From: Paraburkholderia sp. Ac-20340
GTDB taxonomy: Bacteria > Pseudomonadota > Gammaproteobacteria > Burkholderiales > Burkholderiaceae
Length of the DNA stretch: 64,000 nt
Direction: 5' to 3'
Assembly: GCF_017104965.1 (NCBI RefSeq)
Contig: NZ_JAAGPR010000020.1
Location: forward strand, 1 to 64,000
The notes under the pieces were generated by a model. The model ran no database searches. It had not been told where the DNA came from and worked only from the letters and a program-made list of their open reading frames with translations. Positions 1 to 8,298 of the stretch are shown here, piece after piece; the first letter of the stretch is position 1; every line of letters begins with the position of its first letter. A program made the position numbers and the translations under genes.

Positions 1-83
1 TCGCGCCGGTTAGCGCCTTCCTGCAAAGCCAGATGAACAAATTCCAGACGCAGATTCATGGTGTCTCTCGGGTTCCACGGCAT
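1..83 (-). CDS. IS481 family transposase, N-terminal fragment (runs off window)
   Basis: Only the first 27 codons are inside the window. The translation starts MPWNPRDTMNLRLEF and continues through VHLALQEGANRR. This matches the usual N-terminus of IS481 transposases, where the EGANRRELCRRFG block begins the helix-turn-helix that binds the IS ends. The DDE catalytic domain would lie to the left. The start at 83 is an ATG; the alternative ATG eight codons later is also possible. It cannot be judged whether the gene is intact. Confidence 0.65.
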   Translation of the reverse strand, partial: MPWNPRDTMNLRLEFVHLALQEGANRR

Positions 84-163
84 GGCCGGCTCCAGACGAT
101 TCACTTGTCCGAAGTGTTACCCATGTCCCCGCACACCTGTTACCTATGTCTCCAGTCCATACA
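1..163 (-). mobile_element. End of an IS481-type insertion sequence
   Basis: Read on the minus strand, the segment begins near 163 with TGTATGGACTGGAGAC and carries the GGTAACAGGTG and ATGGGTAACAC blocks that I recognise from ends of IS481-family elements in Burkholderia. A transposase start lies just inside. The element runs off the left edge of the window. Its outer end abuts the inverted-repeat element in the middle of that element's left arm, so the IS appears to have inserted into it. The exact boundary (162-165) and any target duplication cannot be fixed from one end. Confidence 0.7.
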
Positions 164-611
164 CAGCGGCAAAGAAAAGTAGGCAAAAGAAAGCCGCTAC
201 AAACGCCAGAATGACGCAGTCCACAAACCGCCTTTTAGGGGGAAAGGTATAGGAGCATCCGGTCCCTCGCGCCATACCACTGAGTGACAAGGCGCCCGCC
301 CACCCGGGGGCGCTACGCGCCCCGAGGGGCATAACGCAAACCGAAGGTTTGCTGGTTTCCCTCGCAAACCCAACCGTTGCGCGCGCAGCGAGCAACGGGA
401 TGTATGACGGCTTTGTCACTGGCTTTGAAGGCGCGAGATGCTGGACGCCCCTATACCATTCCCCGTGTAAGGCTGGTTGTGGACTGCGTCATATTGGCGG
501 TGTGAGCGGCTTTCTTTTGCCTACTTTTCTTTGCCGCTGCAAAGAAAAGTAGGTGCCGCCCCGCACAGGGGCAACGCTAATAGACCGACACGACCACAAG
601 GAAATGCCAAC
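164..611. repeat. Structured inverted-repeat element, copy 1 (left arm truncated)
   Basis: This stretch is nearly identical to 37477-37938. The right arm is complete and ends with GCAACGCTAATAGACCGACA and then the ACAAGGAAATGCCAAC block. The outer part of the left arm is missing because the IS481-type element joins at about 164. The interior is rich in short hairpins, for example around 298-331 and 368-398. Small open frames exist here but are not convincing genes. No transposase is encoded, so the element is non-autonomous or not a transposon at all. Confidence 0.85.
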
Positions 612-640
612 AAAAAACCCAAACCCCAAAACCACCACCC

Positions 641-1270
641 TCACCCCCTCCTAACCACCCGTATCTTCCCACTCCCACCCCCACCACAAAAAAACCGCTC
701 CCCACCATCCGACTCCAGCCCGGAAACCGCCGTCCCCTCAGGCATCTCAAGCCGCTCCAGAACCTTCCCAGTCTGCGCATCGATCCTTCGAAGATCGCTC
801 TCATCGCCCTCCCAGGTGCCGTGCCACAACTCCCCATCCACCCACGTCACCCCGGTAACAAACCGGCTCGACTCCAGCGTCCGCAGCACCACCCCACTCT
901 CAGGATCGATCTGATGAATCTTGCGCGCCCGATACTCCCCCACCCATAACGTCCCCTCCGCCCACGCAAGCCCGGAATCGCCCCCGCCGCCAGGCGCCGG
1001 AATCGTCGCCAGCACCTGCCCAGTCTGCGGATCGATCTTATGAATCTGCGCCTCGGCGATCTGAAACAGATGCTGCCCATCAAACGCCGTCCCCGCATGC
1101 GCAGGCACATCGATGGAACCCTGCGTCTGACCACTCTCAGGATCGAGCGATGCCAGCCTGTCACCCGCCGCGAACCACACGCGGCTCCCATCCCAGGTGA
1201 CGCCGCCCACCTGCTCGACGCCCTCGAAAGGTCCATATTCGCGGATGATTGTTGCCGTGGAATGCTTCAT
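641..1270 (-). CDS. Beta-propeller protein (glutamine-cyclotransferase/Vgb-like)
   Basis: A 209-residue protein built from repeating units of about 40 residues containing IDPxTGxV and LWVGEY-type strands. This is the pattern of quinoprotein, glutaminyl-cyclotransferase-like and streptogramin-lyase-like beta-propellers. There is no signal peptide, so it should be cytoplasmic. The start overlaps the stop of the upstream regulator by four bases (ATGA), which indicates translational coupling and a shared function. The 3' half is unusually C-rich on the plus strand next to repeat copy 1, and its codon use drifts accordingly. The substrate is unknown. Confidence 0.7.
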   Translation of the reverse strand: MKHSTATIIREYGPFEGVEQVGGVTWDGSRVWFAAGDRLASLDPESGQTQGSIDVPAHAGTAFDGQHLFQIAEAQIHKIDPQTGQVLATIPAPGGGGDSGLAWAEGTLWVGEYRARKIHQIDPESGVVLRTLESSRFVTGVTWVDGELWHGTWEGDESDLRRIDAQTGKVLERLEMPEGTAVSGLESDGGERFFCGGGGSGKIRVVRRG

Positions 1271-2526
1271 CGTGTGCTCCTTGCAGGTCGGTTCATGCGC
1301 TCATCCTGCTCGCCTGGCAGCGGCGCGGGGAGTAACAAGGCCGTCGCGAATCCCGGCAACGGCGGCATGGTCCAGCGCCGCGCGCGTCCCACGCCCACCG
1401 GCTGCACCTTGCGCGCGGCCGCCAGCGCATCGAGCGCGCGCTGCACCGTGCGCTGGCTCGCGCCCAACGCCAGCGCAAGCGCCGAACTCGACCACGCTTC
1501 GCCATCGGCGAGCAGCGCCAGCACGGCAGCGTGCGGCTCTTCAACCGGCCGCGCCAGCACCACCACGTCAGTCGCGCCATGCGGATCGAGCGCGAATCCC
1601 CGCGCAGTTGCACGAATGCCGGCAATGCCGTCGAGCAACGCACGCAGCCGCCCGATCTCCACGCGTAAGCGCGCCCGATGCGTTTCATCCGCATGCTTCA
1701 TGCGAAAGGCGCGCGCGATCAGCGCGTCGCGCGACACGTCGCCGGGCCACGCTTCGGCGAGGGCGCGCACCAGCACGAACAGAATCGGCCGGCGCGCGAG
1801 CGGCACCGCGTTCGCGGCTTCGCGCACGGCGTAGCGGCAGGCGTCGATCACCAGCGCGTTCGAGGCCAGCAGCGTTTCGACTTCGCCAAGCAGCAGCGGC
1901 CGCTCCTCGCCGCGTGCGATCAGGCGCGCCGCTGGCGCTTCGAGTAGTTGCGCCGCCCGCGCGACTTCGGCGGCCAGCGGCGCGATGCCCGCCGCGCGCA
2001 CGGCTCGCGCGGCCTGTGCCAATGCGGTGCGCGCCGCCTGCGCCCGGATGCGCCGCATCGCAATCCCCGCCGCGATCAATTCATGCGATGCACGCAGCGC
2101 AGGCGGCAGCGGTTCGGGGTCCATGTCGGCGAGTTGTGTTTCTGCTTCATCCAGACGGCCGATCAACAGCAGGCGGCGAATCGCCAGATGGCGCGCATGC
2201 GCCGCGTTGAGTGCGTCGCCGTGCGCTTCGAGCGTCTGTCGCGCTGCATCGAGCGTGGCTTCCGGCCAGCCCAGATCGCGCGATGCGAACGCCACCTCGG
2301 CTTCAGCGACGATGCAGCGCGCGCGGGCCACCGCTTCGCGCACGCCAAATGCGCGTGCGGCACTGCGCAAAAGCGCTTTCGCGCGCTCCAGGTCGCCCAG
2401 TTGCGCCATGGCGATGCCGCGCAGCGCAAGCGCGGGCGCGTCGTCGCGCAAGGCCACGCGGTTCAGCGCGCCCAGCGCGTCACCGGCGGCGAGTGCGCGC
2501 GCCGCGGCGGTAATCAGCGAGTCCAT
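1267..2526 (-). CDS. Transcriptional regulator with C-terminal winged-helix domains
   Basis: A 419-residue protein. The N-terminal 220 residues are Ala/Leu/Arg-rich helices with TPR-like spacing. Residues about 245-320 resemble an OmpR/SARP-type winged helix (RARLRVEIGRLRALL followed by IRATARGFAL). Residues about 335-395 look like a second winged helix (LGASQRTVQRALDAL). The architecture suggests a ligand- or protein-responsive regulator. It is the first gene of a two-gene operon and overlaps the beta-propeller gene by ATGA, so the propeller may be its sensor partner or target. The ligand is unknown. Confidence 0.65.
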   Translation of the reverse strand: MDSLITAAARALAAGDALGALNRVALRDDAPALALRGIAMAQLGDLERAKALLRSAARAFGVREAVARARCIVAEAEVAFASRDLGWPEATLDAARQTLEAHGDALNAAHARHLAIRRLLLIGRLDEAETQLADMDPEPLPPALRASHELIAAGIAMRRIRAQAARTALAQAARAVRAAGIAPLAAEVARAAQLLEAPAARLIARGEERPLLLGEVETLLASNALVIDACRYAVREAANAVPLARRPILFVLVRALAEAWPGDVSRDALIARAFRMKHADETHRARLRVEIGRLRALLDGIAGIRATARGFALDPHGATDVVVLARPVEEPHAAVLALLADGEAWSSSALALALGASQRTVQRALDALAAARKVQPVGVGRARRWTMPPLPGFATALLLPAPLPGEQDERMNRPARSTR

Positions 2527-2686
2527 GCATGACCCTTATCAGCCTCGATTCCCGATGCCATTCCCGACACATTTGTCACTCCCGGTGCGCGACGATCCCA
2601 GCCTAATCTAAAACCGCAATCCGCCCTCGACCACTTGCCCGCACGTCCCTGTAAACGGGCGCGGGCGCCATCTCAAGGAGCACATC

Positions 2687-3487
2687 ATGACCAAGGACGC
2701 AACCAAGGACGTAAGCAGGAACGCAACCCGCCACGCAACCGGCACCCGCGAGCAATGGCTCGCCGCCAGGCTCGATTTGCTCGAAGCCGAAAAAGACCTC
2801 ACGCGCCGCAGCGACGCGCTGGCCCAGCAGCGCCAGGCGCTGCCCTGGGTGCGCGTCGATAAAGACTACGCCTTCGATACCGAGCAAGGCCGCGCCACGC
2901 TCGCCGATCTCTTCGCCGGGCGCTCGCAACTGCTCGTCTATCACTTCATGTTCGGCCCGGATTACGCGGCGGGTTGCCCGTCCTGCTCGGCGCTCGCCGA
3001 TGGCTTCGACGGCAATGTCGCGCATCTGGCCCAGCACGACGTCACGCTGATGGCGGTTTCGCGCGCGCCGCTCGCCAAACTGCTGGCTTACCGCGAACGC
3101 ATGGGCTGGCATTTCCCGTGGGCTTCGTCGCAAGGCAACGACTTCAATTTCGATTTCAACGTTTCATTTACCGCCGAGCAGCAGCGCACAGGCGATGTCG
3201 AATACAACTATGCGCGCGGCCAGCACGCGATGGACGCCGATCCGCCCCCAGCGCCCGTCGCCGAATTCGCCGCCAGCTGCGGCACCGACGCCGCCACCTA
3301 CGCACGCGACCGGCCAGGCCTGAGCGCCTTCGTGCGCGAAGACGGCGCTATCTGGCACACGTATTCGACCTACGCACGCGGGCTCGACGCGATCTGGGGC
3401 ATGTATCAATGGCTCGATCGCGCGCCGCGCGGGCGCAACGAGACCGGCATCTGGTGGAAGCGTCACGACGAATATCGCCCGAAATGA
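2687..3487 (+). CDS. DUF899 family thioredoxin-like protein
   Basis: A 266-residue cytoplasmic protein of the DUF899 family, which has a thioredoxin-like fold. The family hallmark YHFMFGPDYAAGCPSCS is present, with a CxxC pair at C97 and C100. The conserved C-terminal block IWWKRHDEY is also present. The start has a clear AGGAG site at 2675-2679. The downstream membrane-protein gene begins at its stop codon. The biochemical role of the family is not established; the CxxC suggests redox or metal handling. Confidence 0.85.
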   Translation: MTKDATKDVSRNATRHATGTREQWLAARLDLLEAEKDLTRRSDALAQQRQALPWVRVDKDYAFDTEQGRATLADLFAGRSQLLVYHFMFGPDYAAGCPSCSALADGFDGNVAHLAQHDVTLMAVSRAPLAKLLAYRERMGWHFPWASSQGNDFNFDFNVSFTAEQQRTGDVEYNYARGQHAMDADPPPAPVAEFAASCGTDAATYARDRPGLSAFVREDGAIWHTYSTYARGLDAIWGMYQWLDRAPRGRNETGIWWKRHDEYRPK

Positions 3488-3495
3488 GGTTCATC

Positions 3496-4269
3496 ATGGT
3501 CCGCATCGCCAGAGCGCAGATGATTTTCGCCGCCGTGGTCGTGCTGCTGTTCGCGGCCAGCGCGGCGGCCACGGTGCTGCGCTACACGTCCATGTCCGCG
3601 ATGAGCGGCACGCCCATGCCGGGCGGCTGGACGCTGTCCGCCGCGTGGCTGCCGCTGTGCGGACGCACGTGGCTGCAAACCGCCGCATCGTTCATATCGA
3701 TGTGGGCCACGATGATGCCTGCGATGATGTTGCCCGCGCTCGCGCCGATGCTTTGGCACGAGCGTGAATCGCCAGACATTCAATCTGGATTGCTAATCAT
3801 ATCGGGCGCGGCCGGTTACTTCTCGGTGTGGCTGCTCGCAGGCAGCGTACTTTTTCCGCTGGGCGCTGCATTGGCGTCGCTCGCTGTGCACCTGCCGGCA
3901 CTCGCTCGCGCAGCGCCGCTCGCGGCAGGCGTCGTGGTATTGATCGCGGGCGTGCTTCAATGCACATCCTGGAAAACCAGGCGCCTCGCCTGCTGCCACT
4001 CGCTGCGCGCCTGCCATCATGCGTCGCCGGCAAACGTAGTCGATGCGATGCGCGAAGGCACGCGCCTCGCCCTGCGCTGCGGGCTGTGCTGCAGCAACTG
4101 GATGGCGGTGCTGCTCGCCACCGGCGTGATGGATCGCCACGCAACGTTGATCGTGAGCGCAGCGATTGCCATCGAGCGCATCGCATCGGCGCGCCAGCCG
4201 CTCGTGCGTCTGGCTGGCATCGCGAGTATCGCTGCGGGCGGCATGCTGATTGCGCGCGCGATCCGATAA
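3496..4269 (+). CDS. DUF2182 family integral membrane protein
   Basis: A protein of about 257 residues with an N-terminal membrane helix followed by several more. The WATMMPAMMLPALAP segment is typical of DUF2182, a family thought to bind metal in the membrane. A cysteine/histidine-rich patch (ACCHSLRACHH) and a CGLCCSNWM motif follow. The chosen ATG at 3496 has GAGG six bases upstream. An alternative ATG at 3484 would overlap the stop of the DUF899 gene (ATGA) but lacks a ribosome site. The two genes clearly form an operon. Function is unknown. Confidence 0.8.
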   Translation: MVRIARAQMIFAAVVVLLFAASAAATVLRYTSMSAMSGTPMPGGWTLSAAWLPLCGRTWLQTAASFISMWATMMPAMMLPALAPMLWHERESPDIQSGLLIISGAAGYFSVWLLAGSVLFPLGAALASLAVHLPALARAAPLAAGVVVLIAGVLQCTSWKTRRLACCHSLRACHHASPANVVDAMREGTRLALRCGLCCSNWMAVLLATGVMDRHATLIVSAAIAIERIASARQPLVRLAGIASIAAGGMLIARAIR

Positions 4270-4500
4270 TCACGTTGCTTGCGCCAGCGCATGCCACACG
4301 CGTACCTGTCACCGAAAGATCATATTGAAGCGTTGAACGTCGCCTAGAATTCAACGCACTTCCCCGGCGTCCGCATCGATTTCCTGCGGGCCGCCCGTCT
4401 CGCTTGATCCCGTTCATTCCTTTGCGCCGCCCGCGCGCGCGGCGTGCATCGAATGTGCCTCGCTGCTTCGTCCCATGCCTTTCCACAGGAACCCGTCATC

Positions 4501-6402
4501 ATGAGCGACATCGAATTGCAGGCGTATCGCGGCACCGACAGTGTTTTCCTCGCGTGGTGGCACGAAAGCGCGATTGCCGATTGTCTCGGCTACGCCGTCC
4601 TGCGCCGCGTCGATGGCAAGAACGCCACGCCGCTGAACGCCTACGTGGGCTTTTCGACGCAGCATGCCGTGCAATCCAACGCGGAAGCAAAACCCTCGAC
4701 GCTCTGGCCATATCAGCGCTTCACGTGGACCGATTTCGAAGTGCCCGCGACCGGCAAGGTCGAATACAGCGTGGTGGCGATGACAGGCAAAACGTCGAAG
4801 CCCACCGAAAGCGATATTCAATCGCCGTGGTTCGAACCGGCCACACCGCAACCGAAAACGTATCAGCCGTTTTTCAACGTCGGCATTGTCGGTGCGCGCT
4901 GGTTTGCGAAATGCGCCGAGGTCTATCCCGATCAATTCGCAGCGCTGCGCACCGCGCTCGCACCGAAGCACACCAACACCGAAAACAACGAAAACGACGA
5001 AAACAACGCGAGCAACGACCCCGATATCGCCACGCAGGCACTGGAAACCGTGCTGCAACTGCCGCTGCCCGCCGAGGCGATTCCCGCGCTCGCCCACGCC
5101 AGACCGAAGCCCACCATCGGCGACGAACTGGGCGGCGAGCTCGTCAAGCAGATGCACGCGCTGCTCGACGAAGCGCATCAGACCGAGAACATGCATCTCT
5201 ATCTGGTGTTGTTCGAGCTTTCCGATAGCGATCTGATCGCGCGTCTCGCGCAACTCGGCCAGCGCTGCCACCTCGTGCTCGCCAACGGCACGCACGAAAA
5301 AGGCACCGACGAAAACGCCAGTGCCGCCGCCGCGCTAACGGGCAAGGTCGATCTGTCGCGCCGTATTCTCAAACCGTCGGGTGTCTACGCGCACAACAAG
5401 TTCGCCGTGTTCGTCACGGGCGGCGCAGCCGATCAGCACGGCAAGGCGCAAAAGGTCTGGACCGGCAGCACGAACTGGACGCCGCACGGCCTTTATACGC
5501 AGGTGAATAACGGCCTGCTGGTGAACGACGCGCAAATCGCCGCGGCGTATCTGGCCGAATGGCAGCGCCTGCGCGAAGCCGATTTCCGCACGCCGCCGCC
5601 CGCCTCCGATACGCAGGTCAACACGTTCAAACACGGCAAGCAGACGACATCGGTATTTTTCAGCCCGCATCTGCCGAAGTCGATCGGCGCGAATTCACCG
5701 GATCTCGCTTACGCGCGTTCGCTGATCCAGAACGCGAAATCCGGCATTCTCACGCTAATGCTCGATCCGGGCTGGCAAGGCAGTCTGCTGCAGGACATTC
5801 GCGAGCAGGCCGAAGCCGACGCGGGGCTCTATATTCGCGGCGTGGTCAATACCGATCCCACGATTCACGCGCATGCGGGCGACACGACGGCCGTGGGGTT
5901 TCTGCACGGCACCGAAGCCGTGCCTTCGAATTACGATATCGTGCTGCCCGCCACGCAACACCAGAAAGGCGCGCCGATCCTCGATTATCTCGGGCGTGTG
6001 GGCATCGTGGTCGTGCATAGCAAGATCATCGTGATCGATCCGCTCGGCGATCATCCGGTGGTCATGACCGGCTCGCACAACGCGGGCGTGAAAGCCGCTA
6101 CGGTCAACGACGACAATCTCATCATCATCGAAAACGATCGCGATCTGGCGATTGCCTACGCGGTCAATGCAATCGCCGTGTTCAATCACTTCTGGTGGCG
6201 TCACAACATGGCGCCGCCTGCGAAGCGCAAGAACGCGAAGGCCAGCGACGCGACCATCGGCGGTCCGTCCCATCTGACGTCGCCGCACGAATGGACCGGC
6301 CTGCGCCCGAATGCGTCATGGCAGGACAAGTTCTATGCCAGCGATGCGAGCGCGGGTGAAGCGCGTTTCTGGGGGCTGGAAGTGAAGGAAAAAGTCGAAT
6401 GA
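4501..6402 (+). CDS. Phospholipase D-like domain protein
   Basis: A 633-residue protein with two PLD-superfamily active-site motifs: H298-N-K300 and H506-S-K508 followed by D513 and a TGSHNAG block. The first copy is followed by TGSTNWTPHG, which also fits the family. Residues 1-100 look like a fibronectin-type beta domain. There is no signal peptide. A low-complexity Asn/Glu stretch (about 161-173) links the N-terminal region to the catalytic part. The start at 4501 has CAGGAA upstream and gives MSDIELQAYRG; an in-frame ATG at 4444 lacks a good site. It could act on phospholipids or nucleic acid; the substrate is not evident. Confidence 0.8.
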   Translation: MSDIELQAYRGTDSVFLAWWHESAIADCLGYAVLRRVDGKNATPLNAYVGFSTQHAVQSNAEAKPSTLWPYQRFTWTDFEVPATGKVEYSVVAMTGKTSKPTESDIQSPWFEPATPQPKTYQPFFNVGIVGARWFAKCAEVYPDQFAALRTALAPKHTNTENNENDENNASNDPDIATQALETVLQLPLPAEAIPALAHARPKPTIGDELGGELVKQMHALLDEAHQTENMHLYLVLFELSDSDLIARLAQLGQRCHLVLANGTHEKGTDENASAAAALTGKVDLSRRILKPSGVYAHNKFAVFVTGGAADQHGKAQKVWTGSTNWTPHGLYTQVNNGLLVNDAQIAAAYLAEWQRLREADFRTPPPASDTQVNTFKHGKQTTSVFFSPHLPKSIGANSPDLAYARSLIQNAKSGILTLMLDPGWQGSLLQDIREQAEADAGLYIRGVVNTDPTIHAHAGDTTAVGFLHGTEAVPSNYDIVLPATQHQKGAPILDYLGRVGIVVVHSKIIVIDPLGDHPVVMTGSHNAGVKAATVNDDNLIIIENDRDLAIAYAVNAIAVFNHFWWRHNMAPPAKRKNAKASDATIGGPSHLTSPHEWTGLRPNASWQDKFYASDASAGEARFWGLEVKEKVE

Positions 6403-6428
6403 AGCGGCGATAGACCAGCGATAAGGCG

Positions 6429-6460
6429 AAGGCCGCGCGCGCTGAGCGCCGCGCGGCCTT
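6429..6460. terminator. Bidirectional hairpin terminator
   Basis: An 11-bp perfect stem, AAGGCCGCGCG paired with CGCGCGGCCTT, lies between the convergent PLD-like gene and the small gene at 6470. There is only a short T tract on the plus side. Confidence 0.6.
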
Positions 6461-6469
6461 TGAACGATG

Positions 6470-6697
6470 TCAGCAGGCAAACGAAGCCTCGGCCGCGCCC
6501 GGCATATTGTCTAGCGCGCGACCGCCGTCCCGGCGGGCTTCGGTCTCGCCGGAAAACGTGGTTTCGCTATAGGCGATGACCTTGAAGCCGCCACCGACGG
6601 CGCGCGGAATGGTAATACCCCAGTGCCAGCCGCCTTCCTGTTCGAAGACGTGCAACTTTAGGGCCGAATGCAATATTGGCGATTGGGATGCGCTCAC
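6470..6697 (-). CDS. Small conserved hypothetical protein
   Basis: A 75-residue protein, LKLHVFEQEGGWHWGITIPR in its middle, with no signal peptide or membrane helix. The GTG start at 6697 is chosen because a perfect AGGAGG (plus-strand 6705-6710) lies seven bases upstream. A longer frame from 6787 has no such site. The composition suggests a compact cytoplasmic beta-rich protein. I recognise similar unnamed small proteins in Burkholderiaceae, but no function is known. Confidence 0.6.
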   Translation of the reverse strand: MSASQSPILHSALKLHVFEQEGGWHWGITIPRAVGGGFKVIAYSETTFSGETEARRDGGRALDNMPGAAEASFAC

Positions 6698-6990
6698 GAC
6701 ACGCCCTCCTTTTCGAAAAATGTTTCGAAGCGCGTTCGAAACTCCAGGCGACTCGTGCAGTGTAGGCGGTGATATTGTGCAGTGCAATAAGCGTTAATCT
6801 CTATGCAGAAGGTTTTATATCGTCAAAATCGCAAATTTCGGCTGCTTAAAACCGGTATGCAATTGGCTTTATTACTTATTGGGTAAAAACCACTAATATC
6901 GGCGGCCGCTGGCAATCAAGGCGTCGGCCCTGCGCAACGGCGCGATGAGCGGGTATGATCGAAACCCGTGAAAACTCCGCCTGAGCGCTT

Positions 6991-7710
6991 ATGAACACCC
7001 CTGCCGAAGCCTCCTCGCCCCGCGCGCTGCGTGCGCTCACCCCGCTGGAGGCGCGCATCGTCGGCGTGCTGATCGAGAAGCAGCACACCGTACCGGATAC
7101 GTACCCGCTGTCGCTCAATTCGCTCACGTCGGGCTGCAACCAGAAGACGGCACGCGCGCCTGTCATGAATGTCAGCGAGGCCGAAGTGCTGAGCGCCATC
7201 GAAGATCTGAAACATCTGAGCCTCGTCTTCGAAGGCAGCAGCAGCCGCGTGCCGCGTTTCGAACATAACCTCAATCGCGTGCTGGGTATTCCCACGCAAG
7301 CCGTGGCCTTGCTGACCGTACTGCTGTTGCGCGGCGCGCAGACCGCGGCCGAATTGCGCCTGAATTCGGCGCGGCTGCATGGTTTCGCCGATGTCTCTTC
7401 GGTCGAGGCGTTTCTCGCCGAACTGGCCGAGCGCGAGCCGCCGCTCGTCATCAAGCTGCCGCGTGCACCGGGCGCGCGCGAGAACCGCTGGATGCATCTG
7501 CTATGCGGCGAAGTGAGCGTGGCGAGCTACGAAAGCGATGACTCGGGCGCGGGCGTATCGAGCGCTTCGGGTATTTCGAATGCCGATTACGAGTCGCTGC
7601 GCGCCGAACAGCAACGTCTCGCCGATGAAGTCGCGCGCCTGCAGATGCTGGTGGAACGCATGGCGAGCGAACTGGGCATTTCCATCGAGAAACTGGCTGA
7701 CGAAGAGTGA
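6991..7710 (+). CDS. yceH: YceH family protein (DUF480, UPF0502)
   Basis: A 239-residue cytoplasmic protein. The N-terminal block LTPLEARIVGVLIEKQHTVP and the following TYPLSLNSLTSGCNQKTARA are diagnostic of the YceH/DUF480 family. The family folds as two winged-helix domains (about 15-95 and 100-180). The C-terminus (about 195-235) is a predicted coiled coil. The role of YceH is not settled. It stands alone between divergent or convergent neighbours and ends in a strong intrinsic terminator. An AT-rich upstream region of almost 300 bases probably holds its promoter. Confidence 0.9.
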   Translation: MNTPAEASSPRALRALTPLEARIVGVLIEKQHTVPDTYPLSLNSLTSGCNQKTARAPVMNVSEAEVLSAIEDLKHLSLVFEGSSSRVPRFEHNLNRVLGIPTQAVALLTVLLLRGAQTAAELRLNSARLHGFADVSSVEAFLAELAEREPPLVIKLPRAPGARENRWMHLLCGEVSVASYESDDSGAGVSSASGISNADYESLRAEQQRLADEVARLQMLVERMASELGISIEKLADEE

Positions 7711-7766
7711 CGTCCATCGTTTCGCTTTGCCACGCAATGGCACGCGACGCGTCATATTAAATGTTG

Positions 7767-7808
7767 AAAAGCGGCTGGGCGGATCACTCCACCCAGCCGC
7801 TTTTTTTC
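7767..7808 (+). terminator. Intrinsic terminator after yceH
   Basis: A GCGGCTGGG / CCCAGCCGC stem (7771-7779 with 7792-7800) is followed by a run of seven T residues and preceded by AAAA. It can also serve the convergent gene at 7825. Confidence 0.85.
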
Positions 7809-7824
7809 ATGCAGCATCACAAGA

Positions 7825-8160
7825 TCACTGGCCGATCTGACGGCTCACGTGATTCTCCTGCTGATTCAGCGCGCGGTCTTCGGCGTGCGTGATATGGCCG
7901 TTGTTCTGGCTGGCCATCATGCGTTCTTCACCGCGAATCTGGCGATCATCGCGATGCAAACGCGCGGCTTGCGCGTGGGACATTTCGCCTTCGCGGACTT
8001 CCTGGTGAATCCGGCGGTCCTGATGCGCGAGACGATGATTCACTTCCACACGACGCGGATGCGTGGCATCCCAGTGCGAATAGGAAGCGGCCGACGCATT
8101 GCCTGCAAAAGCGAGCGTGAGCGTGGCAAGAGCGGCGAAATAAACGGGCAAGCGGCGCAT
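7825..8160 (-). CDS. Small exported His/Arg-rich protein
   Basis: A 111-residue protein with a clear Sec signal peptide (MRRLPVYFAALATLTLAFAG, cleavage near NASA). The mature part is very hydrophilic and rich in His, Arg, Gln and Glu, with semi-repetitive helices of the types HQDRRIHQEVREGEMSHAQA and LNQQENHVSRQIGQ. It is probably periplasmic. The ATG at 8160 has AGGGAG seven bases upstream. The His-rich helical repeats suggest possible metal binding, but this is inference. No named family is recognised. Confidence 0.7.
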   Translation of the reverse strand: MRRLPVYFAALATLTLAFAGNASAASYSHWDATHPRRVEVNHRLAHQDRRIHQEVREGEMSHAQAARLHRDDRQIRGEERMMASQNNGHITHAEDRALNQQENHVSRQIGQ

Positions 8161-8298
8161 GGTGGTTCTCCCTGAAGTCTGCGGTGACGGCACGATGCCG
8201 TCTATCCGCTCAACGCGGCGGCTTATCGCGTTGTTGACCCCAGGATTGTGAGTTCTGCAACCGGATGTATCCGCTCGCCTACGCCTCCCGCCGCGTCG

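Noticed and set aside
144..552. Small open frames inside repeat copy 1 and the equivalents near 37449-37986
   Set aside because: They differ in length and frame between the two copies and follow the inverted-repeat structure, so they are not likely coding.
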